Assembly: GCF_012689525.1 (NCBI RefSeq) | Contig: NZ_CP051516.1 | Location: 2,976,001-3,040,000, forward strand | Origin: Paraburkholderia aromaticivorans | GTDB lineage: Bacteria; Pseudomonadota; Gammaproteobacteria; Burkholderiales; Burkholderiaceae | Direction of reading: 5' to 3' | DNA: 64,000 nt | Shown here: positions 51,410-59,709 of the stretch, in pieces | Layout of the letters: each line of letters starts with the position of its first letter | Position numbering within the stretch: position 1 is the stretch's first letter | Position numbers and translations under genes: made by a program | The notes under the pieces: model-generated | Databases searched by the model: none | What the model was told of the DNA's origin: nothing | Seen by the model: only the letters and a program-made list of their open reading frames with translations

Positions 51410-52825
51410 TCAGCCAATATGACTGCGCTGCGCCGCGTACAACTCCCTGAACGTCCGACCGACCGGAGCAGGCATATCCCGCGTATTGGTCCAGCCCGCG
51501 CCGCCCAACGGCAGTTTGGCGATCGACCGGTTTCTTCCGCCCATGCGTTCCAGCACCCGCACGGCCAGCTTGGTAAAAAGCGCGTAAACATCCGGATGCA
51601 GCGCCAGAAAACCCCACACGGCGAGTCCAGCGCGCTCTTTCCACGGCCGCAGACGCCGCTCCACCTGCTTCTCGCGCAGCTTGCGCAACAGATCGGATAG
51701 CGGAATCCCCACCGGACAGACGCTATTGCACTCGCCGCACAAGGTCGCGGCCTGCGGCAAATCCAGCGCCTTGTCGATGCCGACATAGCTCGGCGTCAAT
51801 ACCGAACCCATCGGGCCGGGATAGACCCAGCCGTAAGCATGGCCGCCCACCTTCTGATACACCGGGCAATGGTTCATGCACGCGCCGCAGCGGATGCACC
51901 TCAGCATTTCCTGGAAGTCGCCGCCGATGAGCCCCGTGCGCCCGCCGTCGACGAGCACCACGTACATATGTTCGGGACCGTCCTGGTCGCCCTCGCCGCG
52001 CGGCCCCGTCAACACGGAAAAATAGTTCGAGGTGGCCTGCCCGGTCGCCGAGCGCGGCAAGAGACGCATCGCCGTGGCCAGATCTTCGAGCGTAGGCAGC
52101 ACTTTCTCGATGCCCGTCACCGCCACATGCACGCGTGGCATCACGGTGCACATGCCCTCGTTGCCTTCGTTCGTGACCAGCACGACCGAGCCCGTTTCCG
52201 CCACCACGAAATTGCCGCCGGTCACGCCCATGTCCGCGGTCATGAAATGCGGACGCAGCACCTCGCGCGCTTCGCGCGTCATGTCGGTAATTTCGGTCAG
52301 GCGCGGACGGTTATGGGTCTTCGCGAACAGGTCGGCGATCTCGTCCTTATCTTTATGGACGACCGGCGCGATGATGTGGCTCGGCGGTTCGTTGTCGTTG
52401 ATCTGCAGAATGTACTCACCCAGATCGGTTTCGATGGACTGCACGCCCATTTGCCCGAGCACTTCATTCAGGCGCATTTCTTCGGTGACCATCGACTTGG
52501 TCTTGATCACCTTCTTCACCTCGTGCCGGCGCGCAATGTCGCCGACGAGCCGCGCGGCCTCCTGGGTCGTCTCCGCGAACAGCACCGTCACGCCGCGCCG
52601 GGCCGCTTCGCGCTCGAAGGTTTCCAGCCACACGTCGAGATTTTCCAGCGCGCGATTGCGGCGCTCCTTCAGTGCGGCGCGCGTGGCGGGAAAATCGATC
52701 GCGGTCATGGCCGTGGCGCGGGCCGACACGAACTTGGTCGACAGCTTGGTGAGATTCTGCTGCAGACGCTGGTCGGCAAGTTTCTGACCGGCGCGAGCCT
52801 TGAATTGCATCGATTGGACTTGCAT
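51410..52825 (-). CDS. lutB: LutB/LldF-type lactate-utilization iron-sulfur protein
   Basis: 471 residues. The N-terminal LUD domain (SMVTEEMRLNEVL, then GVTGGNFVVAETGSV) is followed by ferredoxin-type [4Fe-4S] motifs CIRCGACMNHCPVY and CGECNSVCPVG, and a C-terminal DUF3390-like region. It is part of the LutABC complex, which oxidises L-lactate to pyruvate. The start at 52825 (MQVQSMQFKARAG) is chosen from family similarity; an upstream frame start exists at 52891. lutA lies 110 bp upstream. No lutC follows within the 230-bp gap, and the next gene is unrelated. Confidence 0.93.
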   Translation of the reverse strand: MQVQSMQFKARAGQKLADQRLQQNLTKLSTKFVSARATAMTAIDFPATRAALKERRNRALENLDVWLETFEREAARRGVTVLFAETTQEAARLVGDIARRHEVKKVIKTKSMVTEEMRLNEVLGQMGVQSIETDLGEYILQINDNEPPSHIIAPVVHKDKDEIADLFAKTHNRPRLTEITDMTREAREVLRPHFMTADMGVTGGNFVVAETGSVVLVTNEGNEGMCTVMPRVHVAVTGIEKVLPTLEDLATAMRLLPRSATGQATSNYFSVLTGPRGEGDQDGPEHMYVVLVDGGRTGLIGGDFQEMLRCIRCGACMNHCPVYQKVGGHAYGWVYPGPMGSVLTPSYVGIDKALDLPQAATLCGECNSVCPVGIPLSDLLRKLREKQVERRLRPWKERAGLAVWGFLALHPDVYALFTKLAVRVLERMGGRNRSIAKLPLGGAGWTNTRDMPAPVGRTFRELYAAQRSHIG

Positions 52826-52935
52826 GGCGGCCTTATGCGTATTCGGACGAAGCGGACGAAGCGGGCGATGCGCGACTGAAGTACGAGTCAAGCACGCGTA
52901 TCGGGATCAAGACGGCGGCAGTATGGCAACCTGCG

Positions 52936-53658
52936 CTATACGTCGCCGGCCAGCACCTGCGCGATGTGCAGCACGCGCGTGGTGGCGTCGCCGGTACGCC
53001 GCAAACGGCCCTCAATATTCAGCATGCAGCCGAGGTCGCCGAGCACCACCGCGCCGGTGCCACTTGCCCGAATATTCGCGCACTTTTCGTCGACAATTGC
53101 CGTGGAGATGTCGCCGTACTTGACCGCGAAGGTTCCGCCGAAGCCGCAGCAATGCTCGCAATCCTTCATCTCGTTCACCGTCACGCCGACCTGCGCCAGC
53201 AAGGCGCGCGGCTGCACCTTCACGCCGAGTTCACGCAGCCCGGAGCAGGAATCGTGGTACGTGACCTGCCCCGCGAACTCGCCCGGTTGCAAATGCACCT
53301 TGGCCACGTTCACGAGGAAATCGGTCAGTTCGAACACCTTGGGGCGCAGCCGGCCGAAGCGGTTCATCAGTTCGGGGTCGTCGGCGAAGAGGTCGCCGTA
53401 ATGCGCGCGGATCATGCCGCCACACGAACCGGACGGGACCACAACGTAATCGAACTGCTCGAACTCGCGCAAGGTCTTCTCGGCAAGATCGCGCGCGATG
53501 CGCCGTTCCCCCGAGTTGTACGCCGGTTGCCCGCAACAGGTTTGCGCAGGCGGCACCATCACCTCGAATCCGGCGCCTTCGATCAGCTTGATGACCGAAA
53601 AACCGATCTCGGGACGCATCAGGTCGATCAGGCAGGTAACGAACAATCCGACTCGCAT
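52936..53658 (-). CDS. lutA: LutA/LldE-type CCG-domain iron-sulfur protein
   Basis: 240 residues with two CCG (cysteine-rich) domains: PAQTCCGQPAYNSG and KDCEHCCGFGGTFAVK, together with the outlying cysteines in VTCLIDL, SGSCGGM, HDSCSG and LGDLGCM. It is a subunit of the L-lactate oxidation complex and related to the GlpC/HdrB family. The start at 53658 has AAGGAGGG 4-5 bases upstream. It is divergent from the IclR regulator gene, with a candidate operator between them. Confidence 0.94.
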   Translation of the reverse strand: MRVGLFVTCLIDLMRPEIGFSVIKLIEGAGFEVMVPPAQTCCGQPAYNSGERRIARDLAEKTLREFEQFDYVVVPSGSCGGMIRAHYGDLFADDPELMNRFGRLRPKVFELTDFLVNVAKVHLQPGEFAGQVTYHDSCSGLRELGVKVQPRALLAQVGVTVNEMKDCEHCCGFGGTFAVKYGDISTAIVDEKCANIRASGTGAVVLGDLGCMLNIEGRLRRTGDATTRVLHIAQVLAGDV

Positions 53659-53747
53659 GAGCCCTCCTTCGGGAAAACGTGCCTGATTATCCGCTGTTTG
53701 CCGCACAATACCAACGGCCGGAAGGCATAGGACGAAAGCCAGTTAAA

Positions 53748-53799
53748 TTGGAAAAGGCGTTCCAACTGCTTTCCATCTTTTCACAATACGGGATACAAT
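53748..53799. promoter_or_regulatory. candidate IclR operator and promoter between lutA and the iclR-type gene
   Basis: TTGGAA-N6-TTCCAA (53748-53765) is a perfect inverted repeat of the GGAA/TTCC kind seen in IclR-family operators. TTCCAT (53771-53776), a 17-bp spacer and TACAAT (53794-53799) form a possible + strand promoter for the regulator gene. The palindrome lies where it could affect both divergent genes. The regulator-site link is inference. Confidence 0.6.
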
Positions 53800-53836
53800 C
53801 AATTTCCGCTGTTTGACGCGTCAACCGATTCCTCCC

Positions 53837-54643
53837 ATGAGCGATACGACCCCGGATCCCAAAACTTCGATCCAGGTGATCGAACGCATGATGCGCTTGC
53901 TCGACGCACTCGCTGCGCATAGCGACCCGGTCAGCCTGAAAGAACTCGCCATCCGTACGGAGCTGCATCCGTCCACCGCGCACCGCATCCTGAACGACAT
54001 GGTGATGTGCCGGCTGGTCGACCGGTCGGATCCCGGCACTTACCGTCTCGGCATGCGCCTGCTCGAACTGGGCAATCTGGTGAAGGCGCGCCTGTCGGTG
54101 CGCGACGCGGCGCTCACGCCAATGCGCGAACTGCACCGCCAGACGGGCCAGACTGTGAATCTGTCGGTGCGTCAGGGCGACGAGATCGTCTATATCGAGC
54201 GCGCTTATTCCGAGCGTTCCGGCATGCAGGTGGTGCGCGCGATCGGCGGACGGGCGCCGTTGCATCTGACCTCGGTAGGCAAATTGTTCCTTGCTGCCGA
54301 CGAATCCACCCGCGTGCGGGCCTACGCCACCCGCACCGGCTTGTCGGGGCACACGCAGAACAGCATTACCGACCTGACCAAACTGGAGCGTGAGTTATCG
54401 CACGTGCGCCAGCAGGCATGCGCGCGAGATAACGAAGAACTGGAACTCGGCGTGCGCTGCATCGCCGCCGGCATTTACGACGACACCGGCAAGCTGGTCG
54501 CCGGTCTGTCGCTGTCGGCGCCGGCGGATCGGCTGCAGGATTCCTGGCTCGGCCAGGTCAGTCAGACTGCGTTGATGATCTCGGAGTCGCTCGGCTATCG
54601 GCCGCAACCCGCGCAGGACCATCCGCATACCCATCACGCGTAA
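53837..54643 (+). CDS. IclR-family transcriptional regulator
   Basis: 268 residues. The N-terminal winged HTH (SIQVIERMMRLLDALAAHSDPVSLKELA, with LHPSTAHRIL) is followed by the C-terminal IclR effector domain (IGGRAPLHLTSVGKLFLA, then VRCIAAGIYDDTGKLVAGLSLSAP). The ATG at 53837 is chosen over a TTG at 53813. It is divergent from lutAB and probably controls it. The effector could be lactate or a related acid, which is not readable from sequence. Confidence 0.92.
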   Translation: MSDTTPDPKTSIQVIERMMRLLDALAAHSDPVSLKELAIRTELHPSTAHRILNDMVMCRLVDRSDPGTYRLGMRLLELGNLVKARLSVRDAALTPMRELHRQTGQTVNLSVRQGDEIVYIERAYSERSGMQVVRAIGGRAPLHLTSVGKLFLAADESTRVRAYATRTGLSGHTQNSITDLTKLERELSHVRQQACARDNEELELGVRCIAAGIYDDTGKLVAGLSLSAPADRLQDSWLGQVSQTALMISESLGYRPQPAQDHPHTHHA

Positions 54644-54672
54644 GCCGGCACTTCGCTTCCTCCGTTCAAAAC

Positions 54673-54702
54673 AAAAAGCCTCGCAAAAATGCGAGGCTTT
54701 TT
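54673..54702. terminator. bidirectional terminator, iclR-type gene / pbpG
   Basis: AAAAAGCCTCGC-AAAAAT-GCGAGGCTTTTT: a perfect stem flanked by A and T runs between the convergent regulator and DD-peptidase genes. Confidence 0.93.
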
Positions 54703-54746
54703 GTTTTCATGCGGCCGGTCCGGAAACCGGCCACTTAAGAAACGCT

Positions 54747-55937
54747 TCAGGTACCCGGACCGCTGGCGTCCGCGCTGGTAATGCGCGCCTGGTCGCCGCC
54801 GTTATCCAGCCACGTGCGCAGACGCGTGGCGTCCGCGAATCGCGAGTACTTACCCGACGAGTCGAGCAGCACTATGATCATCGGACGGCCGTGAATGGTC
54901 GCCTGCATCACGAGGCACTCACCCGCTTCGTTGATGAAACCGGTCTTTTGCAGACCGATGTCCCACGTCGGATTGCGCACCAGCGCATTCGTGCTGTTGT
55001 AAGCCAGCGAGCGCTTGCCGGTGTACACCTCGTAGCTGTGATCGGTCGAGAACTTGCGGATCACCGGATATTGGTACGCCGCGTTGACCATTTTCACGAG
55101 ATCGCGCGCGCTCGACACGTTCTGGCTCGTCAAACCCGTGGGGTTTTCAAAGTGCGTGTCGGTCATGCCGAGCTGCTTGGCCTTCGCGTTCATGGCCGCG
55201 AGGAACGCCGGCCGGCCGCCCGGGAAATAACGCGACAGCGCCGCGGCCGCACGATTTTCCGACGCCATCAGCGCGATATGCAGCATGTCTTCACGCGAAA
55301 GCACCGAGCCCACCGACAAACGCGAGCCGGTGTTCTTTTCGTAATCGCGATCTTCGTCCGTGACTTCGATCTGGTCGGTCATCGCCTCTTTCGAGTCGAG
55401 CACCACCATCGCGGTCATCAGCTTGGTGATCGACGCGATCGGCACCACGGCGCGCGAGTTCTTGTCGAACAGCGATTCGCCCGAGTTCTGATCGATCACG
55501 TAGGCGACGCTCGAGCGCAGCATGAGCGCGTCCGGCGTTTCGTGCAGGCCGAAAGCCTGGCCGACGCTCGGCTGACGCGGTTCGTACGCGATGCGGCGCA
55601 CCACCGAGTGGTGACGGCCGTTCGACGTGTACGTCACGCGCTTGCGCTTGACGCCGGCGCGCGGGGCGTCGTCGTCAGCGGCGGCTACGGTCTTTGCAGC
55701 CGCGCCTTTGGTCGCTTTCGGGGCCTTGCTCGACACCTTGGCGTCAGGCGCGGCAGCCGGCTTTTTGGCCGCTTTGGCGTGTTTGGAAGTTTTTGCAGGT
55801 GCGTCAGGCGTGGCGGCAAAAGCGCTCACGGGCGTGGCAAACGCCGCTGCGATGACCATGGAGGCGGCCACCGACAGAGCGGTGCTGCGGGCCGCGCCGT
55901 GGATCACTTTTAGCGACGAAAACATGTCGGTTTTCAT
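54747..55937 (-). CDS. pbpG: D-alanyl-D-alanine endopeptidase (PbpG / S11 family)
   Basis: About 396 residues. The signal peptide region runs to about residue 42, followed by a Lys/Ala/Pro-rich linker to about 100. The S11 penicillin-binding domain has SxxK (S169-ITK), SEN (226-228) and KTG (331-333). PBP7-type enzymes cut DD-crosslinks in peptidoglycan. The start is uncertain: ATG at 55937 (MKTDMFSSLK) or 55925 (MFSSLKVIH); neither has a clear ribosome-binding site. The linker is longer than in E. coli PbpG. Confidence 0.92.
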   Translation of the reverse strand: MKTDMFSSLKVIHGAARSTALSVAASMVIAAAFATPVSAFAATPDAPAKTSKHAKAAKKPAAAPDAKVSSKAPKATKGAAAKTVAAADDDAPRAGVKRKRVTYTSNGRHHSVVRRIAYEPRQPSVGQAFGLHETPDALMLRSSVAYVIDQNSGESLFDKNSRAVVPIASITKLMTAMVVLDSKEAMTDQIEVTDEDRDYEKNTGSRLSVGSVLSREDMLHIALMASENRAAAALSRYFPGGRPAFLAAMNAKAKQLGMTDTHFENPTGLTSQNVSSARDLVKMVNAAYQYPVIRKFSTDHSYEVYTGKRSLAYNSTNALVRNPTWDIGLQKTGFINEAGECLVMQATIHGRPMIIVLLDSSGKYSRFADATRLRTWLDNGGDQARITSADASGPGT

Positions 55938-56548
55938 GGGTGTTCGGTAGGGAGCGGCGAGAGGTTTCCGCAAGTGTAGTAAAACAACGAAAAATTAGCA
56001 ATTTGAAGCACTTATACGCGCTCCTTAAACCGGCTTGTAAGCTCCGATCGCAAAAACACGAATAGGTGCCGCGCATCGATCGAAAAAAAACGATCGCCAG
56101 CGCGTTACGCCTCGCCGCTGCCGCCATACGCCGGAATCGAGGTGATTCTTCCAGCATAACGGCAATTTCGAGACAACCTTGATCAGGGGAAATACGGTCA
56201 GAGCACGGGCGGTCAAAACTGCCAGAGCAACAGCACGTGGCCGCAGTCGCACAGCGAGGTTGTTAAACGCCTGCTGCAGACCGCCAACGCGCATTCGACC
56301 AGCATGAAGCATTAACGTTCCGTGACACTTTCCGGTTTACACCGAAACGGCCTTCGAAAGCTTTTTTAACATTTGCCGGATGTTAGCGTCCGGCGCTAGT
56401 AGGCGCTTGCCGGTTAAATTAACCTTACAAGTCCGTAATACATGCGGCATGATTGAGCACCAGTGCGGTGCGGCGGTTAAATTGACCTGCGTCATGAGGT
56501 TGTCATGCCGATCGCATAACACTATGTTTTATCAGTAGTTTCTTAATA
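55938..56548. other. long intergenic region between pbpG and phaP
   Basis: About 610 bp without a supported gene; a 61-residue minus-strand frame at 56337-56522 has no ribosome-binding site or recognisable product. It is AT-richer than its surroundings. It holds CGATCG three times between 56045 and 56096, twice next to A-tracts, and two copies of a 13-bp palindrome (56412 and 56475). Promoters for both divergent genes must lie here and just beyond. Confidence 0.6.
56412..56487. repeat. GGTTAAATTRACC palindrome, two copies 63 bp apart
   Basis: GGTTAAATTAACC (56412-56424) is a perfect palindrome; GGTTAAATTGACC (56475-56487) differs at one position. The 63-bp start-to-start spacing equals six helical turns, so two bound dimers would face the same side. 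This looks like a regulatory array for an unidentified protein. Confidence 0.6.
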
Positions 56549-56622
56549 TTGTGCGACGCACAAAAAGCACTTGACATTCTTTGTAGCCATCCTAAAATGG
56601 GAACCATTGCTGCGATGCACAA
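56549..56622 (+). promoter_or_regulatory. phaP promoter flanked by TGCGAYGCACAA elements
   Basis: TTGACA (56571-56576), a 16-bp spacer and TAAAAT (56593-56598) make a strong sigma70 promoter. TTGTGCG-A-CGCACAA (56549-56563) is a perfect palindrome just upstream. Its right half TGCGACGCACAA recurs as TGCGATGCACAA (56611-56622) just downstream of the -10. Phasin genes are classically repressed by PhaR, so these are candidate PhaR sites; that link is inference. Confidence 0.7.
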
Positions 56623-56712
56623 TTCATCGCGGTCCGGCGGGACGCACCAATGTGTCTCACCATTCAACCAATGCGGTCCGCACAGACAGACCGCGATCCA
56701 GGAGCGTAAACC

Positions 56713-57285
56713 ATGACTCTGCTGACCCCTGAGCAATTCGCCGCAGCCCAGAAAGCCAACTTTGAAACGTTGTTCGGCCTGACGACCAAAGCATTTGAAG
56801 GCGTCGAAAAGCTGGTTGAGCTGAACCTGCAAGTCGTGAAATCGACGCTCGCGGAAAGCCAGGAAAATGCCCAACGCGCGCTGTCGGTCAAGGACGCGCA
56901 GGAATTGCTGGCACTGCAAGCAAGCCTTGCACAGCCGGTGGCTGAAAAGGCGCTGTCGTACGGCCGCCACGTGTATGAAATCGTTTCGGCAACGCAAGGT
57001 GAGTTCACCCGCGTCGCAGAAGCGCAATTCGAAGAGCAAAACCGCAAGGTCCAATCGCTCGTCGAAAACGTTGCAAAGAATGCACCGGCTGGTTCGGAAA
57101 CCGCTGTCGCCGTCTTGAAGTCGGCTATCACGGCTGCCAACACCACGTACGACACGGTCCACAAGGCGACCAAGCAAGCTGTCGAAATCGCTGAAAGCAA
57201 CTTCAATGCAGCTGCAACGGCCGCATCGAAGGCAGCTTCGCAAGCCGCCGCGCAAGCATCGCGCTCGGCCAAGAAGGCAGTCTAA
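56713..57285 (+). CDS. phaP: phasin (PHA granule-associated protein PhaP)
   Basis: 190-residue protein coating polyhydroxyalkanoate granules. It begins [30 protein letters not shown], typical of the Burkholderia/Ralstonia phasin family (TIGR01841-like), is mostly alpha-helical with amphipathic segments, and ends in an Ala/Lys-rich tail ([18 protein letters not shown]) like the DNA-binding tails of some phasins. Codon use is restricted and the ribosome-binding site is good (CAGGAGCG), suggesting high expression. It is convergent with lpdA, with two terminators between. Confidence 0.95.
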   Translation: MTLLTPEQFAAAQKANFETLFGLTTKAFEGVEKLVELNLQVVKSTLAESQENAQRALSVKDAQELLALQASLAQPVAEKALSYGRHVYEIVSATQGEFTRVAEAQFEEQNRKVQSLVENVAKNAPAGSETAVAVLKSAITAANTTYDTVHKATKQAVEIAESNFNAAATAASKAASQAAAQASRSAKKAV

Positions 57286-57440
57286 GCTTCAGTCTCAAGC
57301 ATCACACTTCAGGCATCACCCGGCGCCGGCACAGCTCAACCGCTGTGCCGGCGCTACCGCAAGCAACAGCGTAGTGCCGTTGCCGCTCACACGGTGTTAA
57401 TTGGCCGAACGCTCCGATACGTTGAATAGCGTATCGTTTG

Positions 57441-57465
57441 CCCGGCGAAAGGCCGGGATTTTTTT
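57441..57465 (+). terminator. Rho-independent terminator after phaP
   Basis: CCCGGC-GAAAG-GCCGGG followed by ATTTTTTT, about 156 bp past the phaP stop. A further perfect inverted repeat, CGATACG-N8-CGTATCG (57415-57436), lies just upstream. The remainder of the 354-bp phaP-lpdA gap holds no supported gene. Confidence 0.88.
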
Positions 57466-57555
57466 ATCCGACGCTTTTTCGCCGTCGCCAGAGTCGTTCA
57501 GCATGTATTGATGACGCCGTCGTTGCGCGGCAACCGCCCTACTCCGCTGTCAAAG

Positions 57556-57594
57556 AAAAACGGCGCGCCCCGCAAAGGGCGCGCCGTTTTTTTT
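57556..57594. terminator. bidirectional terminator near the lpdA end
   Basis: AAAAACGGCGCGCCC-N6-GGGCGCGCCGTTTTTTTT: a very strong perfect stem with long A and T runs. It stops minus-strand transcription after lpdA and + strand read-through from phaP. Confidence 0.93.
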
Positions 57595-57639
57595 GCTTCA
57601 TCGAGCCCGCCTGCATGAATGCAGACGGACCGAATCGCC

Positions 57640-59445
57640 TTACTTCTTTTTCTGCGGCGGCAGATCGGTACAAACGCCTTCGTACAACTCGGCGGCCATG
57701 CCGATCGATTCGCCGAGCGTCGGATGCGGGTGAATCGTCTTACCGATGTCCGTTGCGTCCGCGCCCATCTCGACCGCGAGACACACTTCGCTGATCAGGT
57801 CGCCCGCATTCAGACCGACGATACCGCCGCCGATCACGCGATGCGTTTCCTCATCGAACAGCAGCTTCGTGAAGCCTTCATCGCGGCCGTTGGCGATTGC
57901 GCGGCCCGATGCGGCCCACGGGAACACCGCCTTGCCGTACTTGATGCCCTCGGCCTTCAACTGGTCTTCCGTCTTGCCGGCCCACGCCACTTCCGGATCG
58001 GTGTAGGCCACCGACGGAATCTGCAGCGCGTCGAAGTACGCCTTTTCGCCGTGTGCGACTTCGGCGGCGACGTGAGCTTCATGCACGGCTTTGTGCGCGA
58101 GCATCGGTTGACCGACGATATCGCCGATCGCGAAGATGTGCGGCACGTTGGTGCGCATCTGCTTGTCCACGTCGATGAAGCCGCGGTCCGTCACCGCGAC
58201 GCCTGCCTTGTCCGCGCCGATCTTCTTGCCGTTCGGCGAACGGCCGACGGCAACCAGCACGAGATCGTAGCGTTGCGCTTCGGCCGGAGCCTTCTCGCCT
58301 TCGAACGACACATAGATGCCGTCGTCTTTCGCTTCCGCCCCGGTGGTCTTCGTCTTCAGCATGACGTTAGCGAAACGCTTGCTGTTGTACTTCTCCCAGA
58401 CCTTGACCAGATCGCGGTCCGCGCCGGCCATCAGACCGTCGAGCATTTCGACCACGTCGATCTGCGCGCCGAGCGTGGCGTACACCGTGGCCATTTCCAG
58501 CCCGATGATGCCGCCGCCGATCACCAGCATGCGTTGCGGAATCTGCCGCAATTCGAGCGCGCCGGTCGAATCGACCACACGCGGATCTTCCGGAATGAAC
58601 GGTAGCTTCACCGCTTCCGAGCCCGCCGCGATGATCGCCTGCTTGAACTTGACGACCTTCTTGCCGCCCTCGACCTGCACTTCCATATGATGCGGATCGA
58701 CGAACGAACCCGTGCCCGTGACCACTTCGACCTTGCGCATCTTCGCCATGCCGGCGAGACCGCCGGTGAGCTTTTTGACGACGCCCGACTTGAAGTCGCG
58801 GAGCTTGTCGAGATCGATTTGCGGCTTGCCGAACGTGATGCCGTGCGAGCCGAGCGCTTCGGCTTCGTCGATCACGAGCGCCGTGTGCAACAGCGCCTTC
58901 GACGGAATACAGCCGACGTTCAGACACACGCCGCCGAGCGTCGCGTAGCGCTCCACCAGCACCGTCTTCATGCCGAGGTCAGCCGAGCGGAACGCAGCCG
59001 AATAGCCGCCGGGGCCCGAACCGAGCACGAGCGTGTCGCACTCGATATCCGCGTTACCGGAGAAGCTACCGGCTTGCGGAGCAGGCGCTGCCGCCTTGGC
59101 CGGAGCCGCCGCCTGCGCAGCTTGCGGTTTTGCTTCAGCTTGAGCGGGCGCTTTCTCAGGTTCCTTGGCTGGAGCCTTCGGTGCATCTTTTGCGGGAGCC
59201 GCGTCCGCCGATGTTTCGACGAGCGCGATCACCGTGCCTTGCGAGACTTTGTCGCCGGCTTTGACGCGAACTTCCTTGACCGTGCCGGCGGTATCGCTTG
59301 GCACTTCGATGGAGGCTTTATCGGACTCGAGCGTCATCAGCGCTTGTTCGTTCTCGATGACATCGCCCGCTTTGATATTGACTTCGATGACATCGACGTC
59401 TTTGAAGTCACCGATATCCGGCACTTTTACTTCGACGAGACTCAT
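57640..59445 (-). CDS. lpdA: dihydrolipoyl dehydrogenase with N-terminal lipoyl domain (PDH E3)
   Basis: E3 subunit of pyruvate dehydrogenase, reoxidising dihydrolipoamide with FAD and NAD+. The 601-residue protein has an extra N-terminal lipoyl domain (SDKAS, lipoylated K43), an Ala/Pro/Lys-rich linker at about 80-130, then the E3 fold: FAD site LGSGPGGYSAA, redox disulfide GGVCLNVGC (C174, C179), NAD site VIGGGIIGLEMA and the terminal HPHPTLGES histidine. The ATG at 59445 follows GAAGGGG. This lipoyl-E3 form is known from betaproteobacteria and Neisseria. A 264-bp gap with a repeat element separates it from aceF. Confidence 0.97.
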   Translation of the reverse strand: MSLVEVKVPDIGDFKDVDVIEVNIKAGDVIENEQALMTLESDKASIEVPSDTAGTVKEVRVKAGDKVSQGTVIALVETSADAAPAKDAPKAPAKEPEKAPAQAEAKPQAAQAAAPAKAAAPAPQAGSFSGNADIECDTLVLGSGPGGYSAAFRSADLGMKTVLVERYATLGGVCLNVGCIPSKALLHTALVIDEAEALGSHGITFGKPQIDLDKLRDFKSGVVKKLTGGLAGMAKMRKVEVVTGTGSFVDPHHMEVQVEGGKKVVKFKQAIIAAGSEAVKLPFIPEDPRVVDSTGALELRQIPQRMLVIGGGIIGLEMATVYATLGAQIDVVEMLDGLMAGADRDLVKVWEKYNSKRFANVMLKTKTTGAEAKDDGIYVSFEGEKAPAEAQRYDLVLVAVGRSPNGKKIGADKAGVAVTDRGFIDVDKQMRTNVPHIFAIGDIVGQPMLAHKAVHEAHVAAEVAHGEKAYFDALQIPSVAYTDPEVAWAGKTEDQLKAEGIKYGKAVFPWAASGRAIANGRDEGFTKLLFDEETHRVIGGGIVGLNAGDLISEVCLAVEMGADATDIGKTIHPHPTLGESIGMAAELYEGVCTDLPPQKKK

Positions 59446-59560
59446 TAGTGTCCCCTTCTCGTATTGATCGTGATGAGACGAAGAACCCACGAAAATGCAG
59501 CCCAAAAGCTGGCAGCGCCCTGGAAAGAATCATCCTTTGCAGTCCGCCCAAGGACGCGCC

Positions 59561-59625
59561 TTTCTTTTGCCTACTTTTCTTTGGAAGACAAAGAAAAGTA
59601 GGTGCCGCCCCGCACAGGGGCGACG
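59561..59625. repeat. REP-like intergenic palindromic element
   Basis: CCTACTTTTCTTTG-GAAGA-CAAAGAAAAGTAGG (59570-59602) is a perfect 14-bp stem, followed by GCCCC-GCACA-GGGGC (59607-59621). I recall this double-palindrome motif as recurring in Burkholderiaceae intergenic regions; that is memory, not a search. It lies between aceF and lpdA. Confidence 0.75.
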
Positions 59626-59709
59626 CTAATAGACCGATAAGAAAGCAGGTTCTACAGAGAGACGCGGATCACAGAAAAAAAACCAGCGCCCCACGCAACC
59701 ATCACCACA

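Noticed and set aside
56337..56522. 61-residue minus-strand frame upstream of phaP
   Set aside because: There is no ribosome-binding site and no recognisable sequence, and it overlaps the palindromic repeats.
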